Assembly (NCBI GenBank): GCA_050744165.1
Contig: JBOGGN010000260.1
Span: 1-31,611 of the forward strand
Direction: 5' to 3'
Length of the DNA: 31,611 bases
DNA from: JBOGGN01 sp050744165
GTDB taxonomy: Bacteria > Actinomycetota > Acidimicrobiia > Acidimicrobiales > Palsa-688
Shown: in pieces, positions 1 to 9,026 of the stretch
How the letters are laid out: each line of letters begins with the position of its first letter
Position numbering within the stretch: the stretch's first letter is position 1
The notes under the pieces: generated by a model
Databases searched by the model: none
What the model saw: the letters and a program-made list of their open reading frames with translations, nothing else
What the model was told of the DNA's origin: nothing
Made by a program: the position numbers and the translations under genes

Positions 1-848
1 GCCCAGGCCCACCGCTTCGGCGATGGGCGGGGTCCCGGCTTCGAACTTCCAGGGCAACTCGGTGGGTGTGACGCCGTCGAGGCGGACGTCGCGGATCATC
101 TCGCCGCCGCCGAGGAAGATGGGCATGGTGTCGAGCAGCGATTCCCGGGCCCACAGGCAGCCGATCCCGGTCGGGCCGAGCATCTTGTGTCCGGTGAAGC
201 CATAGAAGTCGCACCCGAGGTCGGCCACCCGGGTCGTGAAGTGCGGGGTGTATTGGGCCCCGTCGACCAGCACCAAGGCACCCGCGGCGTGAGCCGCCGC
301 CGCCACCTGGGCGACGGGGTTGAGGGTCCCGAGGACGTTGGACACCGCGGTCAGGCCGACCAACTTGACCCCGTCGACCTTGCGCTCGAGGTCGTCGAGG
401 ATCAACTGCCCCTCGTCGTCGATCTCCAGGTAGCGCAACTCAATGCCCCGCTCGGCCTTGAGTTGCAGCCACGGGACAAGGTTGGCGTGGTGCTCCATGT
501 GCGTCAGCAGCACCGTGTCGCCGGGGTGCAGGTTGGCCCGCCCCCAGGAGTAGGCGACCAGGTTGATGGCCTCGGTGACGTTCTTGGTGAACACCACTTC
601 CCGCGGCGACGCCGCCCCGATGAACGACACCACCTTGCCCCGGGCCTCCTCGTAGAGCCGGGTGGTCTCCTCGGCGATGGTGTACACGCCGCGGTGGACG
701 TTGGCGTAGGTGGTCTCGTACAGCCGCTGCATGGCGTCGAGCACGATGGTCGGCTTCTGCGACGATGCCGCCGAGTCCAGGTACACCAGCCGGTGGCCGT
801 GCACCTCCTGGTCGAGAATGGGGAAGTCCTTCTTGACCGCTTCGACGT

Positions 849-858
<10 letters not shown>
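1..858 (-). CDS. sufS: SufS-type cysteine desulfurase, 5' part only (C-terminus off the left edge)
   Basis: PLP-dependent cysteine desulfurase that removes sulfur from L-cysteine for Fe-S cluster assembly in the cytoplasm. The reading frame is open from ATG at 858 to base 1, giving 286 residues of a family usually about 400-420 long, so it is cut by the window edge. Visible signatures are an N-terminal YLDSAASSQKP stretch, NVHRGVY near residue 53, the THMEHHANLVPW segment near 119, VDGAQ near 198 and the PLP-lysine motif GHKMLGPTGIG with the lysine at residue 225. The start overlaps the sufC stop by 10 bases, so translation is probably coupled. The active-site cysteine loop lies beyond the edge. 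Identification rests on motif recognition and on the sufC neighbour. Confidence 0.95.
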
Positions 859-1601
<743 letters not shown>

Positions 1602-1672
1602 CCTATTACCACTACGGCGGTAGGGGAAATAGGTGAACGGAGTGCGCCACCGGCACCACTAGCGTCGTCGTA

Positions 1673-3820
1673 GTGTCCGATCCCTGGAGCTTTCCCGGCG
1701 AATCGGTGGCCGTGGGCATTGCCGGCACCAGCGTCACCCTCGTCGAAGGCTCGGCCTTCGCCATCTCCTCGACCGGCGGCGACATGACGCCGGGCACCGC
1801 GGAGGGGCTGTTCGTGCGTGACACTCGGTTCCTTTCCCGCCTGCAACTGAAGATCAACGGTCAGCTCCCCGAGACGCTGGCCATGTCGCCGACGGAGCCC
1901 TTTTCCGCCCGGTTTGTGGGGCGAGTCCGGCCCCGACCGGGACGGGCCGACTCGACGATCCTGATCACCCGCTCCCGCTACGTGGGCCGGGGGATGCGGG
2001 AGGACCTGGTGGTGCGCAACTTCGGCGACGAACCGGCGTACTGCGCCGTGGAGTTGGCCTACGGTGCCGACTTCGCCGACCTGTTCGAGGTCAAGGAAGG
2101 CCGGCGGGTGGCTCCCACTGCCGACGATGACACCCTGTCCGAGCACGTCGGCGGCAGCATCGTGTTCCGCCATCGGCGGGGGTCCCACGGCCGCGGCATC
2201 CGGATCTCGTTCTCGGTGCCGGCGGCGCTCGATGCCAACTTCGCCTCCTTCGAGGTCATCATCCCGGCCCGGGGCGAGTGGGCGCTCTGCCAGCAGTTCA
2301 CGTGCCTGATCGAGGGCGAGGCCATCGAGCCCCGTTGGCTGTGCGGCCAGCCCGTGGAGCAGGCCAAGCCGGCGGAGCGGATGGCGGCGTGGCGGCGCAG
2401 CGTCCCCTACCTCGACACCGACCACGACGGGCTGCGCATGGTGGTCGCCAGGAGCGCCGAGGACCTGGGGGCGCTTCGGATCTTCGACCCCGACTTCCCG
2501 GAGCGGGCGGTGGTGGCGGCCGGGGCGCCGTGGTTTATGACCCTGTTCGGGCGGGACTCCCTGATCACCTCCTGGATGGCGCTGTTGGTCGATCCCGACC
2601 TGGCGCTTGGGGTGCTGCAGACCCTGGCCCGGTTCCAGGGCGCCAAGGTGGACCCGAAGACCGAGGAGGAGCCGGGCCGCATCCTCCATGAGATGCGCTT
2701 CGGCGACTCGCCCTCCCTGTCGCTCGGCGGGGGGAAGGTGTACTACGGCACCGCCGACGCCACCCCCCTGTTCGTCATGCTCATGGGCGAGTTGCGCCGT
2801 TGGGGCCTGGCCAAGGAGGCGGTGGACGAGTTGCTGCCCCACGCCGACCGGGCCATCGCCTGGATCGAGAACTTCGGGGACCGGGACGGCGATGGCTACG
2901 TCGAGTACCTGCGTACCTCCGACCGCGGCCTGGCCAACCAGGGTTGGAAGGACTCCAAGGAGGGGGTGCGCTTCGCCGACGGCCGCATCGCCCAGGCGCC
3001 CATCGCCCTGTGCGAGGTGCAGGGCTACGTCTACGGCGCGTACCTGGCCCGGGCGTACTTCGCCGGCGAGCAGGGCGACCCCCAGATGGCCGCCGACCTA
3101 CGGCGTCGGGCGGCCAAGCTGAAGGCCAACTTCAACCGGGATTTCTGGCTGCCCGACAAGGGGTGGCTGGCCATGGGGTTGGACAAGGACAAGCGGCCCA
3201 TCGACGCCCTTACCTCCAACATGGGCCACTGCCTGTGGACCGGCATCCTCGACGCCGACAAGGCGTCGCTCGTCGCCAAGCGGCTCCTGTCCCACGACAT
3301 GTTCACCGGCTGGGGGGTGCGGACGCTGGCCGCCTCCATGGTCGGCTACAACCCCATCAGCTACCACTGCGGCTCGGTGTGGCCCCACGACAACGCCATC
3401 GTGGCGGCCGGCCTCATGCGCTACGGCTTCGTCCGGGAGGCCCAGCGGGTCATCCTGGGCATGCTCGACGCCGCCGTGGCCCAGGGCGGGCGGCTGCCGG
3501 AGCTGTTCAGCGGTCTCGACCGCCTCGAGATGCCGACGATTGTCGCCTACCCGACGTCCTGCTCACCCCAGGCGTACGCCGCCGCCTCGCCGCTGCTCAT
3601 GTTGCGGACGCTGCTGCGCCTCGACCCCTGGGTGCCGCGGGGCAAGGTGTGGCTCCACCCCGCCCTGCCGGACCAGATCGAGCGGCTGCGTGTGTCGCGC
3701 ATCCCCTTGGCCGGCGCCCGGGTCTCGGTGCTGGTGGAGGGGGACAAGGTCGATGTCTCGGGATTGCGCGCCGACCTGGAGCTGGTGGACGCGCCTCGCC
3801 ACCCGCTGACCGGCTCCTGA
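1673..3820 (+). CDS. Glycogen debranching enzyme-like amylo-alpha-1,6-glucosidase
   Basis: Predicted to cleave alpha-1,6 branches in glycogen or related glucans in the cytoplasm. The 715 residues split into an N-terminal beta domain of the GDE_N_bis type (about 10-210, with GTAEGLFVRDTRFLSRL) and a C-terminal (alpha/alpha)6-barrel glucosidase domain (about 250-700). Barrel motifs seen are FGRDS at 292-296, DRDGDGYVEY from 403, NQGWKDS at 422-428 and GSVWPHDNA from 567. These match actinobacterial proteins annotated as amylo-alpha-1,6-glucosidase. The start is GTG at 1673 with no strong ribosome site. It is separated from divergent sufC by 71 bases, in which I see no convincing promoter boxes. 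Substrate specificity cannot be settled from sequence alone. Confidence 0.9.
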   Translation: MSDPWSFPGESVAVGIAGTSVTLVEGSAFAISSTGGDMTPGTAEGLFVRDTRFLSRLQLKINGQLPETLAMSPTEPFSARFVGRVRPRPGRADSTILITRSRYVGRGMREDLVVRNFGDEPAYCAVELAYGADFADLFEVKEGRRVAPTADDDTLSEHVGGSIVFRHRRGSHGRGIRISFSVPAALDANFASFEVIIPARGEWALCQQFTCLIEGEAIEPRWLCGQPVEQAKPAERMAAWRRSVPYLDTDHDGLRMVVARSAEDLGALRIFDPDFPERAVVAAGAPWFMTLFGRDSLITSWMALLVDPDLALGVLQTLARFQGAKVDPKTEEEPGRILHEMRFGDSPSLSLGGGKVYYGTADATPLFVMLMGELRRWGLAKEAVDELLPHADRAIAWIENFGDRDGDGYVEYLRTSDRGLANQGWKDSKEGVRFADGRIAQAPIALCEVQGYVYGAYLARAYFAGEQGDPQMAADLRRRAAKLKANFNRDFWLPDKGWLAMGLDKDKRPIDALTSNMGHCLWTGILDADKASLVAKRLLSHDMFTGWGVRTLAASMVGYNPISYHCGSVWPHDNAIVAAGLMRYGFVREAQRVILGMLDAAVAQGGRLPELFSGLDRLEMPTIVAYPTSCSPQAYAAASPLLMLRTLLRLDPWVPRGKVWLHPALPDQIERLRVSRIPLAGARVSVLVEGDKVDVSGLRADLELVDAPRHPLTGS

Positions 3821-3904
3821 ACGCCGGTCCCCCGGTACCAGCTCTAATCTGCCCCCCCGCCAGGGTATAGACGCCTCTGTGGACTACAGTGGCATGGAGC
3901 GGAT

Positions 3905-5347
3905 GTGGTGGCCATGGGGGCCAAAGACCAGTCACCAGCCCGGCGGACGGCAGGCGCAGTGACAGAACCAATCTCGGTCGTAGACGGTCGCTGGCCCGAC
4001 GAGGGCTTGGACGCGGATGGCGTGGGCTGGGACTCAGCGCCCGCCGTCGTGCAGGGATGGCCGTTCAGGGACGTCAACGATGCCTTCGCGGGCCTGGCCG
4101 GCCAGGCGTTGGAGGAGGCCCCTGAAGACGAGGACGACGAGGCCGCGGAGCCAGATGACGAGCACCCCGCCGACTTCCGCGCCTCGGCAGTACGGCTGGC
4201 CCGAGCCAAGCCTCGAACCAACCAGGCGATCAAGGCTGCCCGCGAGGCGGCCCAGGCGTTGCGAGACCTTGCCGACGCGCGCAACGACGCCGCCCTGCGC
4301 CAGTACTTGCGACCCGACCCGGAACAGGCGGATGCGACCTGGACCGTCGCCTGCTACCAGATCGGCGACCTGACGCCTTGCACCCTGAAGGACTTCGCCA
4401 GTCCGGTGACCGCGATGCGCAACCTTGCCGACTGCGGCCAGGCCAGCCACCTGGCCGCCGAGTTGGTGGCTTCGACGCCCTCGGGTACCCGGTGGACGGC
4501 GGTGCTGCGTACTGCCGACCAGCTGAGCTTCCAGCTCCCGAACGATCAGTCGGCCGCGACCGGTGCCGACAGCGGGTCGGCGGTGGCAGCTTCGCACTGG
4601 CGCCAGCAGCTGGCGCGCTGGGAAGCGGCCACGGTCGACGGTAGCGATGCCGGGAGGGCCTCAACGAAGGCGGGCTCGACGAAGGCGGCTTCCGCGAAAG
4701 CGGCTTCGGCGAAAGCGGCTTCGACGAAAGCCGGTTCTGCGAAGTCGGCTCCGGCCAAACCGGCGTCGGCCAAAGGAGGCTCGGCGACACCACAGGCGGC
4801 GCGGCCACCTCGCCCGACCAAGGTGCCTCCAGCGCCGGCCCCGGCGCCGGCACCCTCCTCGGACTCGCTGGAGTTGGAACGAGCGCTTGAGATGGTGGTG
4901 GCGACCTTGCACCGCGTGGAGGTCAACGCCCGCAGCGCCGAGCACCCCGACGCGTTGGTGCTCAGTCGCCTCGACGCGCTGGACCGCCGTATGAGCGAGT
5001 TCGAAGTGGCGTTCGAAGCCGTGCTGGACCGCCGGATCCACGCCCTGGCTCGGTATACCGCTGAGTTGACGCGGACCGTCACCGCGCAGCAACAAGCGAT
5101 CAACGCCCAGTTAGAGGCTCGTCTGACCGAGCTCATGGCCTACCTGCCCAGGCCTCTCGGGCCGGTGGCTGATGGACCAGTGGTTGACTTGCCAGTGGTT
5201 GACTTGCCGGTGGTTGACGGGCCGGTGGTTGACGGGCCGGTGGCGAGCGACGTGCTCGCTTCCGGCGAGCCGGCGGTCGCACAGTCCACGCCCGACCAAC
5301 CGGAGGCCGTGGGGCCCGCCGACGACACGACGTCCCGTGCCCGTTGA
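3905..5347 (+). CDS. Unknown protein with Lys/Ala repeats, coiled coil and PVVD repeats
   Basis: I do not recognise a family. At 480 residues it shows an acidic stretch (about 75-90, rich in E and D), a possibly folded middle region (about 95-245), eight lysine/alanine pentads of the STKAA/SAKAA type (253-292), a Pro/Ala linker, a helical likely coiled-coil segment (about 320-415, including LSRLDALDRRMSEFE), and four PVVDL/PVVDG pentads (425-444). The Lys/Ala region resembles tails of actinobacterial HU-like proteins, so binding to a polyanion is conceivable but not shown. GTG at 3905 follows GGAG at 3896-3899. GTG at 3908, ATG at 3914 and GTG at 3959 are other in-frame starts. Its stop overlaps the next gene, so it probably begins the injection-system operon. 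Confidence 0.75.
   Translation: MVAMGAKDQSPARRTAGAVTEPISVVDGRWPDEGLDADGVGWDSAPAVVQGWPFRDVNDAFAGLAGQALEEAPEDEDDEAAEPDDEHPADFRASAVRLARAKPRTNQAIKAAREAAQALRDLADARNDAALRQYLRPDPEQADATWTVACYQIGDLTPCTLKDFASPVTAMRNLADCGQASHLAAELVASTPSGTRWTAVLRTADQLSFQLPNDQSAATGADSGSAVAASHWRQQLARWEAATVDGSDAGRASTKAGSTKAASAKAASAKAASTKAGSAKSAPAKPASAKGGSATPQAARPPRPTKVPPAPAPAPAPSSDSLELERALEMVVATLHRVEVNARSAEHPDALVLSRLDALDRRMSEFEVAFEAVLDRRIHALARYTAELTRTVTAQQQAINAQLEARLTELMAYLPRPLGPVADGPVVDLPVVDLPVVDGPVVDGPVASDVLASGEPAVAQSTPDQPEAVGPADDTTSRAR
4661..4780 (+). repeat. 15-bp tandem repeat coding for Lys/Ala pentads
   Basis: Eight degenerate 15-base units in frame with the unknown protein encode S-T/A-K-A-A/G type pentads. Units differ mostly at wobble positions. 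One lysine per five residues gives a strongly basic, probably disordered segment. Confidence 0.85.
5177..5236 (+). repeat. 15-bp x4 tandem repeat coding for PVVDL/PVVDG
   Basis: Four near-identical 15-base units (two ending in TTG, two in GGG) encode PVVDL, PVVDL, PVVDG, PVVDG near the C-terminus of the unknown protein. Near identity at the DNA level suggests recent slippage expansion. Confidence 0.9.
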
Positions 5348-5829
5348 TCACCCTCCGCTGGCGGATGCTGGTCGCCGTGGCGACGGTGGGGGCGGCCCTG
5401 GTCGGCTGCTCGCACACCACCTCCAGCAACGGAAGCGGCTCGTCGGTGTTCAAGTTGAAGATCGGCGACTGCGTGGTGCCGCCGACGGCGATCAAGGCCG
5501 AGATCAGCTCGGTGAAGGTCGTGCCGTGCACGAGGCCGCACACCCAGGAGGTGTTCGCCGAATTCGCCTACGGAAGCCTCGGGGCGGCCAGTACGTCCAC
5601 GACCAGCGACAACTACCCAGGCGTCGCCGCCCTGCAGACCTATGCCAACGGCGCCTGCCTACAGGACTTCGCTGCCTATGTCGGGATCGACTACCGGTAC
5701 TCGTCGCTCTTCTACACCTACATGCTGCCGTCGGCTCGGAGTTGGAGCAGCAACGATCGCACTGTGGTCTGCCTGGTTACCACCACCGGCCAGCAGTTGA
5801 CTACCTCGGTCCGCGGCTCGAGGCAATGA
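5344..5829 (+). CDS. Septum-formation-like lipoprotein
   Basis: Predicted secreted lipoprotein of 161 residues. The N-terminus has basic residues (R5, R7) followed by a hydrophobic stretch and a lipobox ending AALVGC, so the mature protein would be lipid-anchored on the outer face of the membrane. The mature part has a GDCVVPP motif, then VVPCTRPHTQEVFAEF, the Cys-plus-PH pattern of the actinobacterial 'septum formation' domain (Pfam PF13845 type). Later cysteines near the C-terminus could form disulfides. The TTG start at 5344 overlaps the upstream stop. ATG at 5365 is an alternative that still keeps the lipobox but loses the basic N-region. A role in the injection system is only suggested by its position. 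Confidence 0.78.
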   Translation: MITLRWRMLVAVATVGAALVGCSHTTSSNGSGSSVFKLKIGDCVVPPTAIKAEISSVKVVPCTRPHTQEVFAEFAYGSLGAASTSTTSDNYPGVAALQTYANGACLQDFAAYVGIDYRYSSLFYTYMLPSARSWSSNDRTVVCLVTTTGQQLTTSVRGSRQ

Positions 5830-5848
5830 TCGCAGGAGGTCGCTGAAC

Positions 5849-6241
5849 ATGGGTCAGCCCTGGGTGACGTCGACGGCGCAGCTGCTGTGCAGCTTTGGGA
5901 TGGCCCCTTCGGCGCTCAACGTGCTGCCCCTCAAGCGGGTGATGGTCGAGGGCAAGCCGGCGGCGTGCATCGAGGACCAGATCCCGATCGTCAACATCCC
6001 GCCATTCGGGATGTGCACCAGCCTGTCCAACCCCACCGTTGCGGCCGCCACGGCCGCCGCCCTGGGAGTGTTGACGCCGATGCCCTGCATTCCCGTCACG
6101 GTCGCTCCTTGGGCTCCACCGGCGCCGCAGACCCTGGTCGGCGGTGTCCCCGCGCTGACGGCGAGCGGCCAGTGCCACTGCGCCTGGGGCGGCGTCATCA
6201 CGATCGTGTTTGCCGGTTCTGTGAAAACTTTGGACGCCTGA
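5849..6241 (+). CDS. DUF4280 PAAR-like spike-tip protein
   Basis: Small protein (130 residues) predicted to form the sharp tip on the spike of a contractile injection system, the position of Pvc10 or PAAR proteins. The DUF4280 pattern is clear: CSFGMAPSALNVLP near 14, a middle ED-x-IPIVNI segment, PPFGMCTSLSNP at 51-62, a TAAALGVLTPMPC stretch ending at C80, APW, and CHCAWGGVI near the end. Six cysteines (14, 40, 56, 80, 109, 111) could bind metal or form disulfides. A strong AGGAGG ribosome site lies upstream of ATG 5849. The gene precedes the sheath gene rather than sitting beside the spike gene, which differs from the PVC order. Confidence 0.9.
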   Translation: MGQPWVTSTAQLLCSFGMAPSALNVLPLKRVMVEGKPAACIEDQIPIVNIPPFGMCTSLSNPTVAAATAAALGVLTPMPCIPVTVAPWAPPAPQTLVGGVPALTASGQCHCAWGGVITIVFAGSVKTLDA

Positions 6242-6369
6242 TGAGCACGACCAGCGGAAATGTTCTATGGTGCATGACAGGATTCCTCAGGGGTCGGGGC
6301 AGGCGAAGGCGGAACCTGAGTCCGAAGGGTCTGGGCGTAGATAAATCTCATAACCTTTAAGGGGGGCTC
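6242..6369 (+). promoter_or_regulatory. 128-bp leader upstream of the sheath gene with a local AT-rich patch
   Basis: This is the widest gap inside the cluster between the PAAR-like gene and the last gene at 21603. It holds a patch unusually rich in A and T at about 6339-6360 (TAGATAAATCTCATAACC followed by TTTAA), directly before the AGGGGGG ribosome site of the sheath gene. An internal promoter or a leader controlling the highly expressed sheath and tube genes is plausible. I cannot match a confident -35/-10 pair with normal spacing. Confidence 0.3.
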
Positions 6370-7953
6370 ATGCCTAATTACGCCGCTCCCGGTGTGTATG
6401 TCGAAGAGGTTCCATCGTCACAGAAGGTCCTCACCGCAGCGCCGACGGCGGTCGCTGCATTCGTCGGCTTCACCGAACGAGCGCCAAGCGACGATCCCAC
6501 CGATCCCGATGGTGCCAAGCCCCGCTTGGTGACCAGCTGGACGCAGTTCGAGGAGCTGTACGGCAGCTTCAAGAACGGCTGTCTGCTGCCCCTGTCGGTG
6601 TACGGGTACTTCCAGAACGGCGGCTCCATCGCCTATATCGTGCGCATCCCGAACACCTCGCCCGCGGGCGAGCCGGCGCAACTGTCGTTGCCTGCGGCCG
6701 ACCGGGCGCTGGGCAAGCCGTTGACCGTGACCAGCGTCGAGCCCGACGCCAACATCACCGTCGACATCTCGCCGTCTGGCGATGACGAGAACGAGGACGA
6801 CGAGAGCGAAGGGCCCAGTCCGTTCACCATGACCGTCCGCGAAGGCGGTGCGGTGGTCGAGCAGTTCCCCAACCTGACCATCACGCCCGGCGACAACAAC
6901 GCCGAGACCATCGTGAACGCCCAGTCCACCAAGGTCCGGGTCAAGGTCGACCTGGCATCCGACGTCGACCTCTCCCAGATGATGGACGTGCTCAAGCCCG
7001 GCAGCTTCCCGCTGGCCAAGGCCGAGCCGATTCGGGTACCCGTGGCGGGGAAGAAGTTCGCCGGCTCTGAGACGGCTCGCACGGGGATCAACGGCCTGGC
7101 CATCGCCGAGGACGTGACGATGGTCATCGTGCCCGACCTGATCACCGCAGCCCGAAAGGCCGATGGCACCGTCGACCTCGGCATGTGGAAGGCAGTACAG
7201 ACCGCCCTCATTGGTCACTGCGAACTGCAGGGCAACCGGATGGCGGTGCTCGACTCGCCTCCGGGGATGACGCCCCAGCAGATCAAGGAGTGGCGTTCCG
7301 AAGTCGCCATGTACGACTCGGCGTTCGCCGCCTTTTACTACCCCTGGATCAAAGTGGACAACCCGGCGGGTACCAATGGGGACCGAGAGATGTTCATCCC
7401 GCCGTCGGGCCACATCGCGGGTGTCTGGGCCCGCACCGACGACACCCGCGGGGTGTGGAAGGCACCGGCCAACGACACCATTCGGGGTTGTCTCGACATC
7501 GAGCGCCCGATCACCAAGAACGAGCAGTCGCTGCTCAACCCGATCGGAATCAACTGCATCCGGCCCTTCGGTGTCCGGGGCATCCGCATCTGGGGGGCCC
7601 GCACGCTGTCGTCCGACACCGACTGGCGGTACATCAACGTCCGGCGGCTGTTCAACATGATCGAGACGACCATCCTCGACGGGACGCAGTACGCCGTCTT
7701 CGAGCCCAACGACGTCACGCTGTGGGAGGGCGTCTCTCGCACCCTGAACGGGTTCCTGACCGGGCTATGGCGCTCTGGCGCCCTGTTCGGCACCTCCCCG
7801 GACCAGGCGTTCTATGTCAAGTGCGACTCCGAGACCAACCCGCCCCAGTCCATCGACGAGGGCAAACTGGTGGTCGAGGTGGGCTTGGCGCCGGTCAAGC
7901 CGGCCGAGTTCGTCATCTTCCGTATCAGCCAGCAGAAGCAAACCGCCAGCTAA
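6370..7953 (+). CDS. Contractile tail sheath protein
   Basis: Forms the contractile outer cylinder around the needle tube. The 527-residue length is typical for eCIS sheath proteins. The N-terminus APGVYVEEVPS and the following VAAFVGFTERAP are the classic start of the phage tail sheath family. The C-terminal domain carries FGVRGIRIWGARTL, WRYINVRRLFNMIE and a GLWRSGALFGTSPDQAFYV-like stretch, with FVIFRISQQ at the end. A strongly acidic insertion lies at 137-147 (GDDENEDDESE). ATG at 6370 follows a strong purine-rich ribosome site. Only one sheath gene is seen, whereas PVC has several. This is a core structural gene and its identity is secure. Confidence 0.97.
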   Translation: MPNYAAPGVYVEEVPSSQKVLTAAPTAVAAFVGFTERAPSDDPTDPDGAKPRLVTSWTQFEELYGSFKNGCLLPLSVYGYFQNGGSIAYIVRIPNTSPAGEPAQLSLPAADRALGKPLTVTSVEPDANITVDISPSGDDENEDDESEGPSPFTMTVREGGAVVEQFPNLTITPGDNNAETIVNAQSTKVRVKVDLASDVDLSQMMDVLKPGSFPLAKAEPIRVPVAGKKFAGSETARTGINGLAIAEDVTMVIVPDLITAARKADGTVDLGMWKAVQTALIGHCELQGNRMAVLDSPPGMTPQQIKEWRSEVAMYDSAFAAFYYPWIKVDNPAGTNGDREMFIPPSGHIAGVWARTDDTRGVWKAPANDTIRGCLDIERPITKNEQSLLNPIGINCIRPFGVRGIRIWGARTLSSDTDWRYINVRRLFNMIETTILDGTQYAVFEPNDVTLWEGVSRTLNGFLTGLWRSGALFGTSPDQAFYVKCDSETNPPQSIDEGKLVVEVGLAPVKPAEFVIFRISQQKQTAS

Positions 7954-7987
7954 CCCGGGCCTATACCCACACCCATAGGGGGCCAAC

Positions 7988-8470
7988 ATGCCTATTACCG
8001 ACCTGGTCAAAACCGATGCACTTCTCGCAACCAACTTCTTCCTGGAACTCAAGGGGCAAGTGGTCGATACCCTCTCCGAGGTCAGCGGTCTCGACGTCGA
8101 ACTAGAAGTCGCCGAGATCACACAGCGCACCGAAAAGGGGATGTACGTCCAGCACAAGGCGTATTCAAAGCCGAAGTGGACCGGCGAGATCAGCGTCAAG
8201 CGGATCGCACCGCTCGACGCGACCAAGGACCTGATGTGGAAATGGTTCGATGACATCCGCACGAAGGGCATGTCGGTCGACAACCGCAACGGGGAGCGCA
8301 AAGACGGTTCCATCGTCATTTACGACACGACGATGAAAGAGATCGCCCGTTGGAACTTCTACGACGCCTGGCCGTCAAAGATCTCCCAGGACAGCCTGAC
8401 GGTCGGATCCAACGACCCGGTCAGCGAGACGATCACCCTCCAGCACGAGAAGCTGGAGCGCAAGAAGTAA
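7988..8470 (+). CDS. Tail tube protein (gp19-like), first copy
   Basis: Inner tube subunit of the contractile needle (T4 gp19-like tail tube family, Pvc1-like). The 160 residues begin with a short lead, then NFFLELKGQVVDTLSEVSG at about 15-33, the family's typical start. KPKWTGEISVKRIAP, WFDDIRTKG and a C-terminal NDPVSETITLQHEKLER complete the pattern. ATG at 7988 follows AGGGGG. It lies 34 bases after the sheath gene, so the two are co-transcribed, as in most contractile injection loci. Confidence 0.96.
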   Translation: MPITDLVKTDALLATNFFLELKGQVVDTLSEVSGLDVELEVAEITQRTEKGMYVQHKAYSKPKWTGEISVKRIAPLDATKDLMWKWFDDIRTKGMSVDNRNGERKDGSIVIYDTTMKEIARWNFYDAWPSKISQDSLTVGSNDPVSETITLQHEKLERKK

Positions 8471-8474
8471 CTAG

Positions 8475-9026
8475 ATGCGCACCGAATACGAGTTCATCCT
8501 GCCGCGAGGGTACCTGGACGAGGAGGGCGTGGTGCACCGCAAGGGCACCATGCGCCTGGCGACGGCGCGCGACGAACTCGAGCCGCTGCGCGACCCAACC
8601 ATCAACAGTGCGGACGATCCCCGCCTCACGATCGTGGTCCTGGCCCGGGTGGTGGAGACCCTCGGCACCCTCCGGCTGGTGACCGCGCACGAGATCGAGG
8701 GGCTCTTCGCCGCCGATCTGGCCTACCTCCAGGACTTCTATGGCGTCATCAACTTTGGCACCGACGAGGACATCAACGCTCTGATGGAAGCCCAGGAAGC
8801 GATGCTCAAGCCGGCGGTGAGCGCGCCGCGGTTGTCGGCTCCGGCTCCGGCTCCGGCTGTTTCGGCTCCTGCTCCGCCGGTTTCGGCTCCTGCTCCGTCG
8901 GCTTCGAGCCCCTCGGCATCCGACCCGGCAACCTCGAGCCCCGACGGCGATGTCGATGAGGCGCCACCTGAGCGGCCGGCCGGACGGCGCGGCTCCATTG
9001 AGGAGGTGCCAGCAAGCGGGCGATGA
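8475..9026 (+). CDS. Tail-assembly-like eCIS protein with Pro/Ala/Ser-rich tail
   Basis: A 183-residue protein with two parts. The first about 110 residues (EYEFILPRGYLDEEG, HRKGTMRLATARDELEPLRDP, LARVVETLG, IEGLFAADLAYLQDFYG) match the small conserved protein found between tube genes of eCIS loci and often annotated as a phage tail assembly protein. The acidic, helical character fits a chaperone-like role. The last about 70 residues are low complexity, with repeated PAVSAP/APAP motifs and an acidic end. It starts 4 bases after the first tube gene and its stop overlaps the next start by ATGA. The family link is by pattern only. Confidence 0.75.
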   Translation: MRTEYEFILPRGYLDEEGVVHRKGTMRLATARDELEPLRDPTINSADDPRLTIVVLARVVETLGTLRLVTAHEIEGLFAADLAYLQDFYGVINFGTDEDINALMEAQEAMLKPAVSAPRLSAPAPAPAVSAPAPPVSAPAPSASSPSASDPATSSPDGDVDEAPPERPAGRRGSIEEVPASGR

